Assembly (NCBI GenBank): GCA_031376885.1
Contig: JANMEL010000188.1
Location: 1-17,296, forward strand
DNA: 17,296 bases
DNA from: Chamaesiphon sp031376885
Lineage (GTDB): Bacteria; Cyanobacteriota; Cyanobacteriia; Cyanobacteriales; Chamaesiphonaceae
Direction of reading: 5' to 3'
Shown here: one piece after another, positions 1 through 8,282 of the stretch
How positions within the stretch are numbered: position 1 is the first letter of the stretch
How the letters are laid out: each line of letters starts with the position of its first letter
Translations under genes and position numbers: made by a program
Notes under the pieces: generated by a model
Database searches by the model: none
Seen by the model: only the letters and a program-made list of their open reading frames with translations
Told to the model about the DNA's origin: nothing

Positions 1-941
1 CAAAGTATCCCAACTTTAAGAAGAAGCATAGTGGCGGTAGTGCCGAATTTACTAAGGCGGCTTTCCGATGGAGAGACGGTCAAGTATTTCTGGCTAAATG
101 TACCGAAGCCTTGCCGATTCGGTGGAGTAGAGATCTGCCCGTAGGATGTGAGCCATCTACTATCACCATCAAGCTTGAAGCTAGTGGTCGTTGGTTTGCC
201 TCTTTGCTGGTAGATACTGAGATTGCCCAACTGCCAAAATCTGATAAACAAATCGGTTTGGATGTCGGGATAACCAGTCTGATTGCCACCAGTAACGGCG
301 ATAAGATCGCTAATCCCAAGCACTTTAAGCAGCGAAGCCAGAAGTTGAAACGAGTACAAAAGGCTCTCTCTCGCAAGCAAAAGGGGAGTAACAACCGACA
401 TAAGGCACGGTTGCAAGTGGCTAAAGTCCACGCACAGATAACTGATGCCCGTAAAGACTTTTTGCATAAGCTGACAACTCAACTGGTTCGTGAAAACCAA
501 ACGATTGTAGTTGAGGATCTAGCTATCAAAAATATGGTCAAGAACCATAAGCTTGCCCTCGCCATTAGCGATGCTAGTTGGGGCGAATTGATTCGCCAAC
601 TTGCTTACAAATGCCAATGGTATGGGCGAGAGCTGATTAAAATTGACCGATGGTTCCCTAGCTCCAAAAGATGTGGGAACTGTGGGCATATTGTAGACAA
701 GCTGCCGTTGAATATTCGAGAGTGGGAATGTCCTAAATGTGGGGCAAACCATGACCGAGATATAAATGCAGCACATAATATTTTGGCGGCAGGGCTTGCC
801 GTTTCAGTCTGTGGAGCGAACATAAGACCTGACAGAGAATCCTCTGAAGGGCAGTTGCGTAGAACCGAAGGGGCGTGCGAAAGCAAAACCCGTAAGGCTT
901 GCCTTGAGCGTAGTCGAAAGGGAAAGAAGCAGAAAACCTAG
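1..941 (+). CDS. tnpB: TnpB-like RNA-guided nuclease / IS605 OrfB (5' partial)
   Basis: This is the accessory protein of IS200/IS605 elements, whose studied members are RuvC-type endonucleases guided by an RNA from the element's right end. The frame is open from base 3, so the true start is outside the window. Numbering from the methionine codon at 111, RuvC-I is GLDVGITS with Asp51, RuvC-II is VVEDLA with Glu135, and RuvC-III is HDRDINAAHNI around residues 214-223. A four-cysteine zinc ribbon sits between II and III (CGNC at 188-191, CPKC at 207-210). All three catalytic regions look intact, so the visible part is not an obvious pseudogene. After the RuvC-III motif the protein ends in a basic, low-complexity tail rich in Arg and Lys, encoded by DNA that overlaps the candidate guide-RNA scaffold. 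The stop is TAG at 939-941, inside the first right-end hairpin. Confidence 0.9.
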   Translation, partial: KYPNFKKKHSGGSAEFTKAAFRWRDGQVFLAKCTEALPIRWSRDLPVGCEPSTITIKLEASGRWFASLLVDTEIAQLPKSDKQIGLDVGITSLIATSNGDKIANPKHFKQRSQKLKRVQKALSRKQKGSNNRHKARLQVAKVHAQITDARKDFLHKLTTQLVRENQTIVVEDLAIKNMVKNHKLALAISDASWGELIRQLAYKCQWYGRELIKIDRWFPSSKRCGNCGHIVDKLPLNIREWECPKCGANHDRDINAAHNILAAGLAVSVCGANIRPDRESSEGQLRRTEGACESKTRKACLERSRKGKKQKT

Positions 942-987
942 TTGCGAAGCTAGGGAATCATTGCCCTTTAGGGCGGTGAGTAGTCAA
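860..987 (+). ncRNA. Candidate omega-RNA scaffold overlapping tnpB 3' end
   Basis: Characterised TnpB systems make their guide RNA from the 3' end of tnpB plus the right end of the element, with the guide taken from the DNA just beyond the element. Here the tnpB tail and the two right-end hairpins (937-954 and 963-974) occupy the expected place, and the sequence from about 988 onward would be the guide. The 5' limit given is arbitrary because such RNAs are processed. This is inferred from position and structure only. Confidence 0.38.
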
Positions 988-3890
988 GGTCTACGTTTGA
1001 ATGAATCTTGTTGAAGTTCGATTACTCTTGGTGGTAAAGGTGGTAATCCAACAAAAGCATTAAAGCTGGTGTCATACTGCCAGTTTCTGGTAGGCGGACA
1101 AGCATAGTTAGTTGTCGGACTCGCGGCCACACAACCTCTATACGCACCACTGACTTCTAGAGGTGCACCCAAGCTAATGAACGAGCCGCTATAATTGAGA
1201 GTCTTCGATCCCCTTACATTCCAATCTTCCAAGAGTCGCATATAGTTATTCAATCCACCACTAAAGTATTCTGGAGCAGTAGTACTGACATCTGTTCTAC
1301 CAAGGAAAGCGGCATTGATAGTAGTAGTAGCAGCGTCGTTCGGTGCAACCCCAATTGCAGTACCAGTTTGAATTCCACAATTAAGTTTACCAACGTTGGG
1401 TTGACCTACTGTAGCTAGACAATTATTTGATAAGACTGTAATCGTATCAGACAAGAAAGATGCGGGTTGTTTGTCAGCTCCCTGAGATGTAGGTTGATCT
1501 GCAAGGCTAATATTCCAGTCGCCTTGAGAATAAACGGCTTGATCTGTAGCAATAGTCAAAGGTGCGGGGAGATTTGCACCGCCATTGAAAGCAAATCCAT
1601 AGGGACTTTGACGAGCAGGGTATGGGTACGCACTTTTATCGATCGTGGCATGAATGACCAAACCACCTTCGGTGAGATCTTGAGCGGCTAATCCCAATCT
1701 GCGGAAGGAACTAGGTGGGAGTGGGGTATTTTGGGGCGCACAATTTCGACCATCTGCATCACAAACATTATCGACTCTGTTGGTGACAGGTGCGGTAATT
1801 TTTGTGAATAAGAGATTGTCACCAGAGCTATTTATTCTCCCTGTCCAGTTTAAACTACCATCGATCGAAAATTGACCAGCCAAAGTAGCCGCTGGAAGTG
1901 GCGTATCGTTAATTGTTGAACTCTCGTCAAATAATCCAACTGGAACGAATAGACCATCACGATTCCATACGGTTAAACTTTCGATATTAGTTTGCAACAT
2001 TTGAATGGGTCGAGATTCTCGCCCATCAAAGAAACTAGAAGTAGTCGCCGCATTAGCTCCAGGTGTAAATAGGGCTTGAATGGGTGCTGCCATGAAACAA
2101 CTTCCTGGCGTAGGATTTGCACTGGTGATGGTGCTAGAAAGTGCGGCAATTTGTGCAGGAGTCGAATCGCTGAGTCTATTTATGTCGTCGGTAGTTAGCT
2201 GCCCTGGGGAAGCATTTTGAATGTTAGTCAGCATTCCTCGAAACTGATCGGATGCAGGTGTAAACGCGCTCATTTTTCCAGTGGCAGCGTTTGTAGTGCT
2301 CGAATATGGCACTGCGCCAATTTGGGCTACCAGAGTAAAGTAGAGTGCATCTAAAATCCTTTCCCTGACCGTCAAATCAGTAGTACTGATGGCTGGTGGA
2401 GTCGCTGGTGTAGTTACTGAATTGGGACAGAATCTTCTATACTCAGCGTCACTCCGAGGTCGAACTAAGACGGGCTGCATCAAGCTCCGCAATTGGCCTT
2501 TAGTCAGATTGGTACATTTGAGGCTGCTGTAGTCTGCTCGTCTGTCGATAACATTCCCCGCAAAAACACCAGTTCCACAGCCACCAGGAGTTCCAGTGTT
2601 GCTGGCGAGTACTTGGAGTGTAAAGGGGACAGCTCGATCTGGGAACATTTCCAATCGGAGATCGGCTTTACCGTAATATTCGCCTGTTCTGAGATTTGCG
2701 TCTAATTTGCCCAAGAAACCTGGTGGTGGTGGGGTGAGTCGATTAGCGACTTTCTGGATTCTGCCATTGTAGGGGGTAAAATCAGCGATCGGCACTGCGG
2801 TTGATAGTGGGCTACCATTTGTTGGCAAATTGGCAATTGTGGCAAGCGCAGCAGGGGTTGCAAAGCCAGCTCCAGGGGTTTTTTGAATTTGGACTACTCC
2901 TCCGGCACTATATCCACTTGGTAGGGGTGGGTTGCCAATATTGATCTCATTGGTAGGATCGGCTAGGGTACCTTGACCTTGGTAGACAGTGATATTGCCG
3001 TCAATTCGGAGTGTTGTCCGATTTCCCCCAGTTAGATACATGTTCCCGTTGCTGTGCATCCGACCATTGAAGTCCATTTGTGGACTGGGGTTAAGTTCTA
3101 GATCTCCATTATAAAAAGCCCCGAATTGAAATAGGGGGATCGATCGACTCCTAAAGTCCATCTGCAATACGGTTTTATTGTCACCAGATTCCTCTACTTT
3201 GCCGTTGAGAATGTTGGGATTGGGTTTGGCAGCGGTGGAGTTGACCGTATAGCGATATTCTTGAGCATTTAAGCCTATATAAGGACCTATAGGGATGACA
3301 ATGGGAATTGGTGCGGGGGTGCTGGCAGTGTCGTAATTTGTGTTGTCTCTGACGAAGGTGTAAGCTTTGTATTCGATCGCCGCAGAATTATTGTCTTGAT
3401 TTTCGTTCAAGACGATTGCGCCGTTTTTATCGACACTACTACCGAACCTATTACTGTATTTGTAAGGATAATTCCGACATTCAAAATCGTTGCTCGTTGC
3501 GGGATTGGTAGGGGAGATAACATCTTTGGAATAACATGGCTTCATCTTAGTTGGCACTCGATCGGCTTGAGTTCTCTCTTCCGCTGTGGTAGCACCATCA
3601 GAGGGTGAGTTATAGTTCTCAAATCTTTGGCGGAGTTCGTTGGCGCGTCGATTCAATCCCGACTCGGCGGCGTAGAAGGTGTTGTTGCCGTCGATGTAAG
3701 CATCGGTAGAGGATTTGGCGATATTAGTCATCGTCAAAAATGCCCCCATCAGACTGAAGAGCATGATGGTGACGATCGATGTCATCATCATGGCATAGCC
3801 TCGATCGGCTTTCACGTCTTGCCGTGCCAACTGTTGTGCTCGAAGCATGAATTGGATGAGCTGAGGATTGGGTGAGTTGTGCTGATTCAT
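984..3890 (-). CDS. hpsA: HpsA-like hormogonium polysaccharide/surface protein, C terminus altered by an insertion element
   Basis: The 968-residue protein has a short polar N terminus, then a hydrophobic helix at about residues 32-57 after an Arg-Gly-Tyr (30-32). Next comes the segment DGNNTFYAAESGLNRRA (about 67-83). This N-terminal pattern, shared with PilX-like and other pilin-like proteins, is what I recall for cyanobacterial HpsA, a protein tied to polysaccharide release and gliding in hormogonia. The rest is a long Ser/Thr/Asn/Pro-rich exported-type domain with scattered cysteines, ending in a PPLPPRVIELQQDSFKR motif that I also associate with the HpsA C terminus. The ATG start at 3890 has no clear Shine-Dalgarno sequence. 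The TGA stop (984-986) lies in the right end of the neighbouring insertion element, so a few native C-terminal residues may be missing. No other hps genes or pilins are adjacent. The family call rests on memory of motifs and is moderately sure; exact function is not shown. Confidence 0.66.
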   Translation of the reverse strand: MNQHNSPNPQLIQFMLRAQQLARQDVKADRGYAMMMTSIVTIMLFSLMGAFLTMTNIAKSSTDAYIDGNNTFYAAESGLNRRANELRQRFENYNSPSDGATTAEERTQADRVPTKMKPCYSKDVISPTNPATSNDFECRNYPYKYSNRFGSSVDKNGAIVLNENQDNNSAAIEYKAYTFVRDNTNYDTASTPAPIPIVIPIGPYIGLNAQEYRYTVNSTAAKPNPNILNGKVEESGDNKTVLQMDFRSRSIPLFQFGAFYNGDLELNPSPQMDFNGRMHSNGNMYLTGGNRTTLRIDGNITVYQGQGTLADPTNEINIGNPPLPSGYSAGGVVQIQKTPGAGFATPAALATIANLPTNGSPLSTAVPIADFTPYNGRIQKVANRLTPPPPGFLGKLDANLRTGEYYGKADLRLEMFPDRAVPFTLQVLASNTGTPGGCGTGVFAGNVIDRRADYSSLKCTNLTKGQLRSLMQPVLVRPRSDAEYRRFCPNSVTTPATPPAISTTDLTVRERILDALYFTLVAQIGAVPYSSTTNAATGKMSAFTPASDQFRGMLTNIQNASPGQLTTDDINRLSDSTPAQIAALSSTITSANPTPGSCFMAAPIQALFTPGANAATTSSFFDGRESRPIQMLQTNIESLTVWNRDGLFVPVGLFDESSTINDTPLPAATLAGQFSIDGSLNWTGRINSSGDNLLFTKITAPVTNRVDNVCDADGRNCAPQNTPLPPSSFRRLGLAAQDLTEGGLVIHATIDKSAYPYPARQSPYGFAFNGGANLPAPLTIATDQAVYSQGDWNISLADQPTSQGADKQPASFLSDTITVLSNNCLATVGQPNVGKLNCGIQTGTAIGVAPNDAATTTINAAFLGRTDVSTTAPEYFSGGLNNYMRLLEDWNVRGSKTLNYSGSFISLGAPLEVSGAYRGCVAASPTTNYACPPTRNWQYDTSFNAFVGLPPLPPRVIELQQDSFKRRP

Positions 3891-4418
3891 GTTCGGTTAC
3901 TCAGGAGTTGCGGTGACGATCGATCGATTGGAGTAGAATACTTATGGTGAGGCTGAGGATAAATTTGGTTAAATAGGTAGATCTACAAAGGTGATGACAA
4001 TTTGGAGATTTCAACCTCTCCGATCTTTATATTGCCCAAACAATGGCTAGCTTTATCGCCGATCTCGTTTTGTGTTTGTTAAATTGTGACTACGTTGGCC
4101 TGATAATATCTGTATGTTACTGGGCAGAATTGCGGTTGAGTGCGATCGCGATCGCATCTAGCGTTAATCTTCATCCAATTTGTCAACTAGCAAATAGCGC
4201 AAATAAACTCAGCCGTTTGTCAAGGTCCAGAAAGTCAATCCTTTGTCAAGCACATGTAAAATGGAAAATATCGGCAGTAAATTAATTTGAGGATGTCAGG
4301 GTCGAAATTGTGCCAAATCGATCGCCAAAATAACTTCGGTGGACTAAGTTAAAGCGTATATTCAGTTTCTAGACGATGGATCGATTTTTCGGCACGAGCA
4401 CATTTTTTGGAGAATGTT
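3891..4418. other. Gene-free spacer between divergent genes
   Basis: No convincing gene lies in these 528 bp. An 80-codon frame at 4043-4285 has no ribosome-binding site, no recognisable motif and a cysteine-rich composition that looks accidental. The spacer separates the divergent HpsA-like and pseudokinase-TPR genes and should hold both promoters. A TATATT at 4357-4362 could be a -10 element for the rightward gene, but no good -35 box matches it. Two overlapping HIP1 octamers (GCGATCGC at 4142-4149 and 4148-4155) stand out. Confidence 0.6.
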
Positions 4419-6851
4419 GTGAATAACTTGCAAGTGAATAGTGGGGATGTTCAGCAAATGAACCAGATCGGTTCTACTCTCCAGCAAAGATATCGAATTC
4501 TGGAGCAAATCGGGAGTAGTCGATCGCTAACTACCTATCTAGCCGTCGATATCCATCTGCCCAAAGATCTGCAACTAAAATGTACAATTGACTGTTATCA
4601 CTTCCCAAATCTGTCCGCAGATAGTTATTATTGGGAACAAGCCGCTCGATCGGCGCAGGTGTTCATGGAGTTGAGTCATGAGATCGATCGAGTCCCCACT
4701 ATCTATACCTATTTTGCCGAGCCAGAGGCATTTTATGTTGTTAGAGAGTTGATTAGCGGTCATTCTTTGAGCGAGGAATTATTAGCCGATCGGGAGATCG
4801 GTAAGTGTTGGAGTCCATCGCGGCTAATCGGATTATTAGCCGATGTACTTGAAACGTTGCGCGAGATCGATGGTCATCAAATAGTCATCGATCCTTTATC
4901 TGTCGATCGGATTATCCGCCGCAATCTCGTCGATCGAGCCGTTGGGGGCGAGATTCGCAAATTAGTATTACTAAATCTACCGATTGCCATCAGCACAGAG
5001 CCACTGCCATCGGCGGATCGTCTTTCTCCCAGTCAGCACAATCTCCGCACTCTGGGCGAAATCGCCATCCTTGCAGCGATGGGCAAATCGCCAACGGATC
5101 TACCTCTGAGCGACAGCGATCGGGCAGAATGGCAACAGCAAGCTACCAAACTTCAGCATCCCGAATTAATCATTATTCTCAATCGCCTCATCGCCGCTGC
5201 TGAAAAAGACTGCTATCCATCCACAGCAGCAGCCTTTCAAGCCGTAGCTAGAATCATTCCCCAATTCCCCAACCGTCAGCATATTCCCGCCAATGCTCAA
5301 GCCACGATCGCCAAACATCTCCATGTTATAGTCACACGAGGAAATCGGTTTGCAGAAGTGGGCGAACATGTGCAAGCGATCGCCGCCTATGAGCAAGCTA
5401 TAGCCCTCGATAGCCGATGTGTTGAGGCATATTGCGGTCGAGGCAATGCCCGCCGCTTCCAGGGCGACTATAGCAGCTCCTGGAGCGATTTTGATAAGGC
5501 TGTTCAACTCGCGCCACAATCGGGGATTGCTTATATCGGTAGAGGTTTGGCGACTCGCTCCCAAATGTCCGAGAGCATGGAAGCGATGGCTGATTTTCAA
5601 CAGGGAAAAGAATTGCTCGGTAGCCCCCAAACGGCGATCGAATATGCAATGCGCGGCATGGCTCATCTCCACTTGACAGATCCGCGAGCGGCGATGTCTG
5701 ACTATACCAAAGCGATCGAACTCAATCCTCGCCTAGTACTTGCATACAACAATCGCGGCAATCTCAAGCAGCAATTTAATGACTGGGAAGGAGCGATCTC
5801 CGACTATACCAGCGTCTTGGCCATCAATCCTCGATCGGCAACAGCCTATAATAATCGGGCGGTGGTATATGCCGATCTCGGTAGAGGCTTGGAAGCGATC
5901 GCCGATTATACTCGCGCGATCGAGTTAGATCCCACTTTTGCAGGTGCTTATAGCAATCGCGGCAATGCTTATAGTTATATCGATCGATACCCAGAAGCGA
6001 TCGCTGACTATACTGCGGCGATCGAATTGCAACCAGACTTTGATATTATTTATCTCAATCGGGCGAATATGTACCGCATTCAGGGACAATTCGCGCTTTC
6101 TTTGGCTGACTTCGATCGGGCAATCTTGTTGCAGACATCCGCTAGCAACGAACTCAATCCCAATCTAGCCTTTGCTTACTACAATCGCGGCATTTGCCAT
6201 CGTCAATCGGGCAATCATCAACAGGCAGTCTCTGATTATACTCAAGCGATCAGGCTCGATGCTAAGTATTTTCACGTCTATTATCATCGCGCCAATGCCC
6301 GTCAATATCTCGGTGATAAACGAGGTGCGATCGCCGACTATACTCAAAGCATCCGCTTCGATCCCAATAATAGCCGAGCCTATTACAATCGGGCGGTAAT
6401 TCGCGGCGAAATTCGCGACTATCACAGCGCGATCGAGGATCTAGATCGCGCGATCGAAATCAACCCCGAATTTCCCCTCGCTCATTATCAACGTGGTGCG
6501 ATGCGACAGCTCCTAAATCGACACAAGTTAGCCCTAACCGACTTCGATCGGACGATCGAACTCCAACCCGATAATATTGAAGCATACTATCAATCTGGAG
6601 TTACTCGTCAAATCCTCGACGACAAATCCGGTGCATTGGCAAACTTTACCCACATCATCGAAATCGATCCCAACTACGCCCCAGCCTACTATCAACGGGG
6701 CAAAGTCAACACTCAACTTGGCGATCTCGATGGCGCAATTAGCGACTACCACAAATCCGCTCATCTCTATCTCGATGCTGGCGACACCAAAACCTATCAC
6801 GAGATTCTCCAGATTCTCGACAGACTAACTCAAATCCGCAAATCTGTCTAG
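4419..6851 (+). CDS. Pseudokinase-like domain fused to about 14 TPR repeats
   Basis: The N-terminal 270 or so residues resemble a cyanobacterial Ser/Thr kinase fold: YRILEQIGSSRSLTTYLAVD looks like the start of the N-lobe, FYVVRELISGHSLSEELL like the hinge. The glycine-rich loop is degraded, and where the catalytic HRDxKPxN should be, the sequence is VIDPLSVDRIIRRN. No DFG/DLG motif is visible either, so it is probably catalytically dead. From about residue 300 to the end run some 14 TPR units of about 34 residues (AYNNRGN...AISDYTxAIELNP type); the eighth carries an insertion. TPR arrays bind proteins, so a scaffold role is likely. I chose GTG at 4419 because GGAG (4409-4412) sits 6 nt upstream; a TTG at 4407 and an ATG at 4458 are in-frame alternatives. 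The gene appears to stand alone. The TAG stop touches the heptamer array. Confidence 0.85.
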   Translation: MNNLQVNSGDVQQMNQIGSTLQQRYRILEQIGSSRSLTTYLAVDIHLPKDLQLKCTIDCYHFPNLSADSYYWEQAARSAQVFMELSHEIDRVPTIYTYFAEPEAFYVVRELISGHSLSEELLADREIGKCWSPSRLIGLLADVLETLREIDGHQIVIDPLSVDRIIRRNLVDRAVGGEIRKLVLLNLPIAISTEPLPSADRLSPSQHNLRTLGEIAILAAMGKSPTDLPLSDSDRAEWQQQATKLQHPELIIILNRLIAAAEKDCYPSTAAAFQAVARIIPQFPNRQHIPANAQATIAKHLHVIVTRGNRFAEVGEHVQAIAAYEQAIALDSRCVEAYCGRGNARRFQGDYSSSWSDFDKAVQLAPQSGIAYIGRGLATRSQMSESMEAMADFQQGKELLGSPQTAIEYAMRGMAHLHLTDPRAAMSDYTKAIELNPRLVLAYNNRGNLKQQFNDWEGAISDYTSVLAINPRSATAYNNRAVVYADLGRGLEAIADYTRAIELDPTFAGAYSNRGNAYSYIDRYPEAIADYTAAIELQPDFDIIYLNRANMYRIQGQFALSLADFDRAILLQTSASNELNPNLAFAYYNRGICHRQSGNHQQAVSDYTQAIRLDAKYFHVYYHRANARQYLGDKRGAIADYTQSIRFDPNNSRAYYNRAVIRGEIRDYHSAIEDLDRAIEINPEFPLAHYQRGAMRQLLNRHKLALTDFDRTIELQPDNIEAYYQSGVTRQILDDKSGALANFTHIIEIDPNYAPAYYQRGKVNTQLGDLDGAISDYHKSAHLYLDAGDTKTYHEILQILDRLTQIRKSV

Positions 6852-6892
6852 GGGATAGGGGATACGGGATAGGGAATAGGGAATAGGTAATA
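6851..6892. repeat. Heptamer tandem array, left arm (6 units, GGGAATA type)
   Basis: Six in-phase 7-bp units follow the stop codon: GGGGATA twice, CGGGATA, GGGAATA twice, GGTAATA. They are the reverse complement of the larger array at 6973-7098, so the two blocks form an inverted pair. Confidence 0.9.
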
Positions 6893-6903
6893 GTCGAAAA
6901 ATC

Positions 6904-6937
6904 GTAGGTTGGGTTGCGCTCAAGCAAAACCCAACTA
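6904..6937. repeat. Dispersed GTTGGGTT/AACCCAAC palindrome
   Basis: An 8-bp perfect inverted repeat (6908-6915 with 6928-6935) sits in the context TAGGTTGGGTTGCGCTC, which I recall as a short dispersed repeat common in cyanobacterial intergenic DNA. It lies in the loop between the two heptamer arms and could itself form a hairpin. Confidence 0.6.
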
Positions 6938-6972
6938 ACCCCACCAACAACGATCGATTATCATTGCCCGAT

Positions 6973-7098
6973 CCCTATTCCCTATTCCCTATTCCCTATT
7001 CCCTATTCCCTATTCCCTATTCCCTATTCCCTATTCCCTATTCCCTATTCCCTATCCTCTATCCCCTATTCCCTATTCCCTATCCCCTATCCCCTATC
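6973..7098. repeat. Heptamer tandem array, right arm (18 units, CCCTATT type)
   Basis: Eighteen 7-bp units run without a phase break: eleven CCCTATT, then CCCTATC, CTCTATC, two CCCTATT and three CCCTATC. This fits the class of short tandemly repeated repetitive sequences known from filamentous cyanobacteria. The array lies between two convergent genes and 14 bp from the stop codon of the hydrolase gene. Together with the left arm it could form a long stem in either transcript. Confidence 0.92.
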
Positions 7099-7112
7099 CC
7101 CTTTTGTTAAAC

Positions 7113-7985
7113 TCAAGCTGGGGGGATCGTATAGATTAGAGCGGCAGCAATTTTGGCAGCCATTTTATCATTACCCCAATAATTGGTATGCGAATTGTAG
7201 AGTAAATTGCCAGTTTGAATCTCTACATCCTCGATCGTCCGATAAATATTATTAGGATTGAGATCGAACATATTTTCTAATGGATAAGCTAAAACATCCT
7301 CCTTGTCATAAAAATTGAGCCACGATCGACTAAATTGACTCTCGTTTAGTTGACGAATTGGATTAATTACTTCACCAAAACCAGCCTCTCCCGTCCACAA
7401 ATTCCCCGCCCTCATCATAAACAAACCAATCATCGAACCGAGCGTAAATAAGTTCCTAAAGTTGTTTTGAACGCGAACTTTATTATTAGTAAAATACTCC
7501 ATCTCTTGTTGATACTCTGCAAGATTGGCTTCGGGCGCGGGCAAGAATAATCGATCGCGTTCTAATAACTGATACAAAAAGTCAAACGCAATCACAGATC
7601 CTAATGAATGTCCAATTATACTATAGGGGCCTTCGATCGTCGCAGCTTTGATTTGTTCCCATACCGTCGAACTAATATGATTATCATTTGCCGAAACGTA
7701 TGCCGTCACATCACCGAGATAAAACGTCACCAAATAACGTAATGTTCGGATCGGCCCAACAGATGCCAACCCTGGAAATGCAGTATCAAAAATATCTTTC
7801 TTTGCCTGCACTGTCACGTCATGATAATTTACGAATACAGGCTGGAATAATAAGTCGAAAGTCCCTGGTTTTAATTGACGAGTTCGCTCATAATTGTTCC
7901 CAATTTTCTTCCACAACTTTTGATAACTTTTTACTGCACTCCCTGGACCCATTCCATGCATGAATATTAATGAATGTTTGACCAC
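7113..7985 (-). CDS. Alpha/beta hydrolase (lipase/esterase-like), substrate unknown
   Basis: The 290-residue protein shows a serine hydrolase layout. An early strand and oxyanion-type HGMGPG come at residues 10-15. The nucleophile elbow GHSLGS has Ser127. An acidic strand-end WLNFYDKEDVLAYPL offers Asp227 or Asp230, and NSHTNYW offers His266. No signal peptide or membrane segment is evident apart from a short hydrophobic stretch near 181-191 (TLGSMIGLFMM), so it is probably cytoplasmic. Start is GTG at 7985 (codons GTG GTC AAA), supported by GAGGAG 7 nt upstream, one of the best ribosome-binding sites in the window. The gene stands alone, convergent with the TPR gene. The fold and triad are seen in the sequence; the substrate cannot be inferred. 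Confidence 0.8.
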   Translation of the reverse strand: MVKHSLIFMHGMGPGSAVKSYQKLWKKIGNNYERTRQLKPGTFDLLFQPVFVNYHDVTVQAKKDIFDTAFPGLASVGPIRTLRYLVTFYLGDVTAYVSANDNHISSTVWEQIKAATIEGPYSIIGHSLGSVIAFDFLYQLLERDRLFLPAPEANLAEYQQEMEYFTNNKVRVQNNFRNLFTLGSMIGLFMMRAGNLWTGEAGFGEVINPIRQLNESQFSRSWLNFYDKEDVLAYPLENMFDLNPNNIYRTIEDVEIQTGNLLYNSHTNYWGNDKMAAKIAAALIYTIPPA

Positions 7986-8211
7986 GTTTTATCTCCTCAC
8001 TGAAGGGTAGTTGTTATTAAGGAAAAGTTAAGGTGAGAATAATGTTTCCAAATAGATTGGCATGGGCGGAGTCGGTACACCCGATCGACCATAACTCATT
8101 AATCAGAATATGCCAATTTACGAATTTTGACTGCATCGATCGAAACAAGTTGAGTAGTTTCTAGCCCGATCGCTAGTCGAAAAATTCCCAAATCGTTATA
8201 TGATAGGGTTT

Positions 8212-8228
8212 ACCTAGTTGAGCTAGGT
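8212..8228. promoter_or_regulatory. Inverted repeat upstream of the ABC substrate-binding gene
   Basis: ACCTAG (8212-8217) and CTAGGT (8223-8228) form a 6-bp palindrome with a 5-nt spacer, 54 bp before the ATG at 8283. It could be an operator or a leader hairpin. There is no Shine-Dalgarno sequence before that ATG. Evidence is the symmetry alone. Confidence 0.25.
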
Positions 8229-8282
8229 TAGGATCCCAGGGGTCTTGTCGATTCTCAATTATTTTGGTTATTACTCACATCG

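Larger units (their letters stand above)
1..987 (+). mobile_element. IS200/IS605-type element, right part only
   Basis: The window opens inside a tnpB-like reading frame. Past its stop codon lies a short structured tail typical of the right end of these elements: one hairpin CCTAG/CTAGG (937-941 with 950-954), a second GCCC/GGGC (963-966 with 971-974), then GGTGAGTAGTCAA ending near 987. The GTCAA-type end is what I recall for cyanobacterial members; the exact boundary is inferred. The left end, and any tnpA transposase gene, lie outside the window, so autonomy cannot be judged. The element abuts the 3' end of the minus-strand HpsA-like gene. Confidence 0.72.

Noticed and set aside
4043..4285. 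80-codon frame in the spacer before the pseudokinase-TPR gene
   Set aside because: It has no ribosome-binding site, no family motif and an unconvincing composition; HIP1 octamers fall within it.
4407..4418. TTG at 4407 as start of the pseudokinase-TPR gene
   Set aside because: No ribosome-binding site lies at the right distance, while GGAG at 4409-4412 fits GTG at 4419.
5166..5672. 168-codon minus-strand frame inside the TPR gene
   Set aside because: It is an antisense shadow of the repetitive TPR coding sequence, with no recognisable motifs.
6973..7098. CRISPR-like array
   Set aside because: Units are 7 bp and contiguous with no spacers, and there are no cas genes; it is a simple tandem repeat.
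6914..7255. Frame encoding repeated LFPIPYS-type peptides
   Set aside because: It is produced by the 7-bp array read through three frames (21 bp = 7 codons) and overlaps the real hydrolase gene on the other strand.
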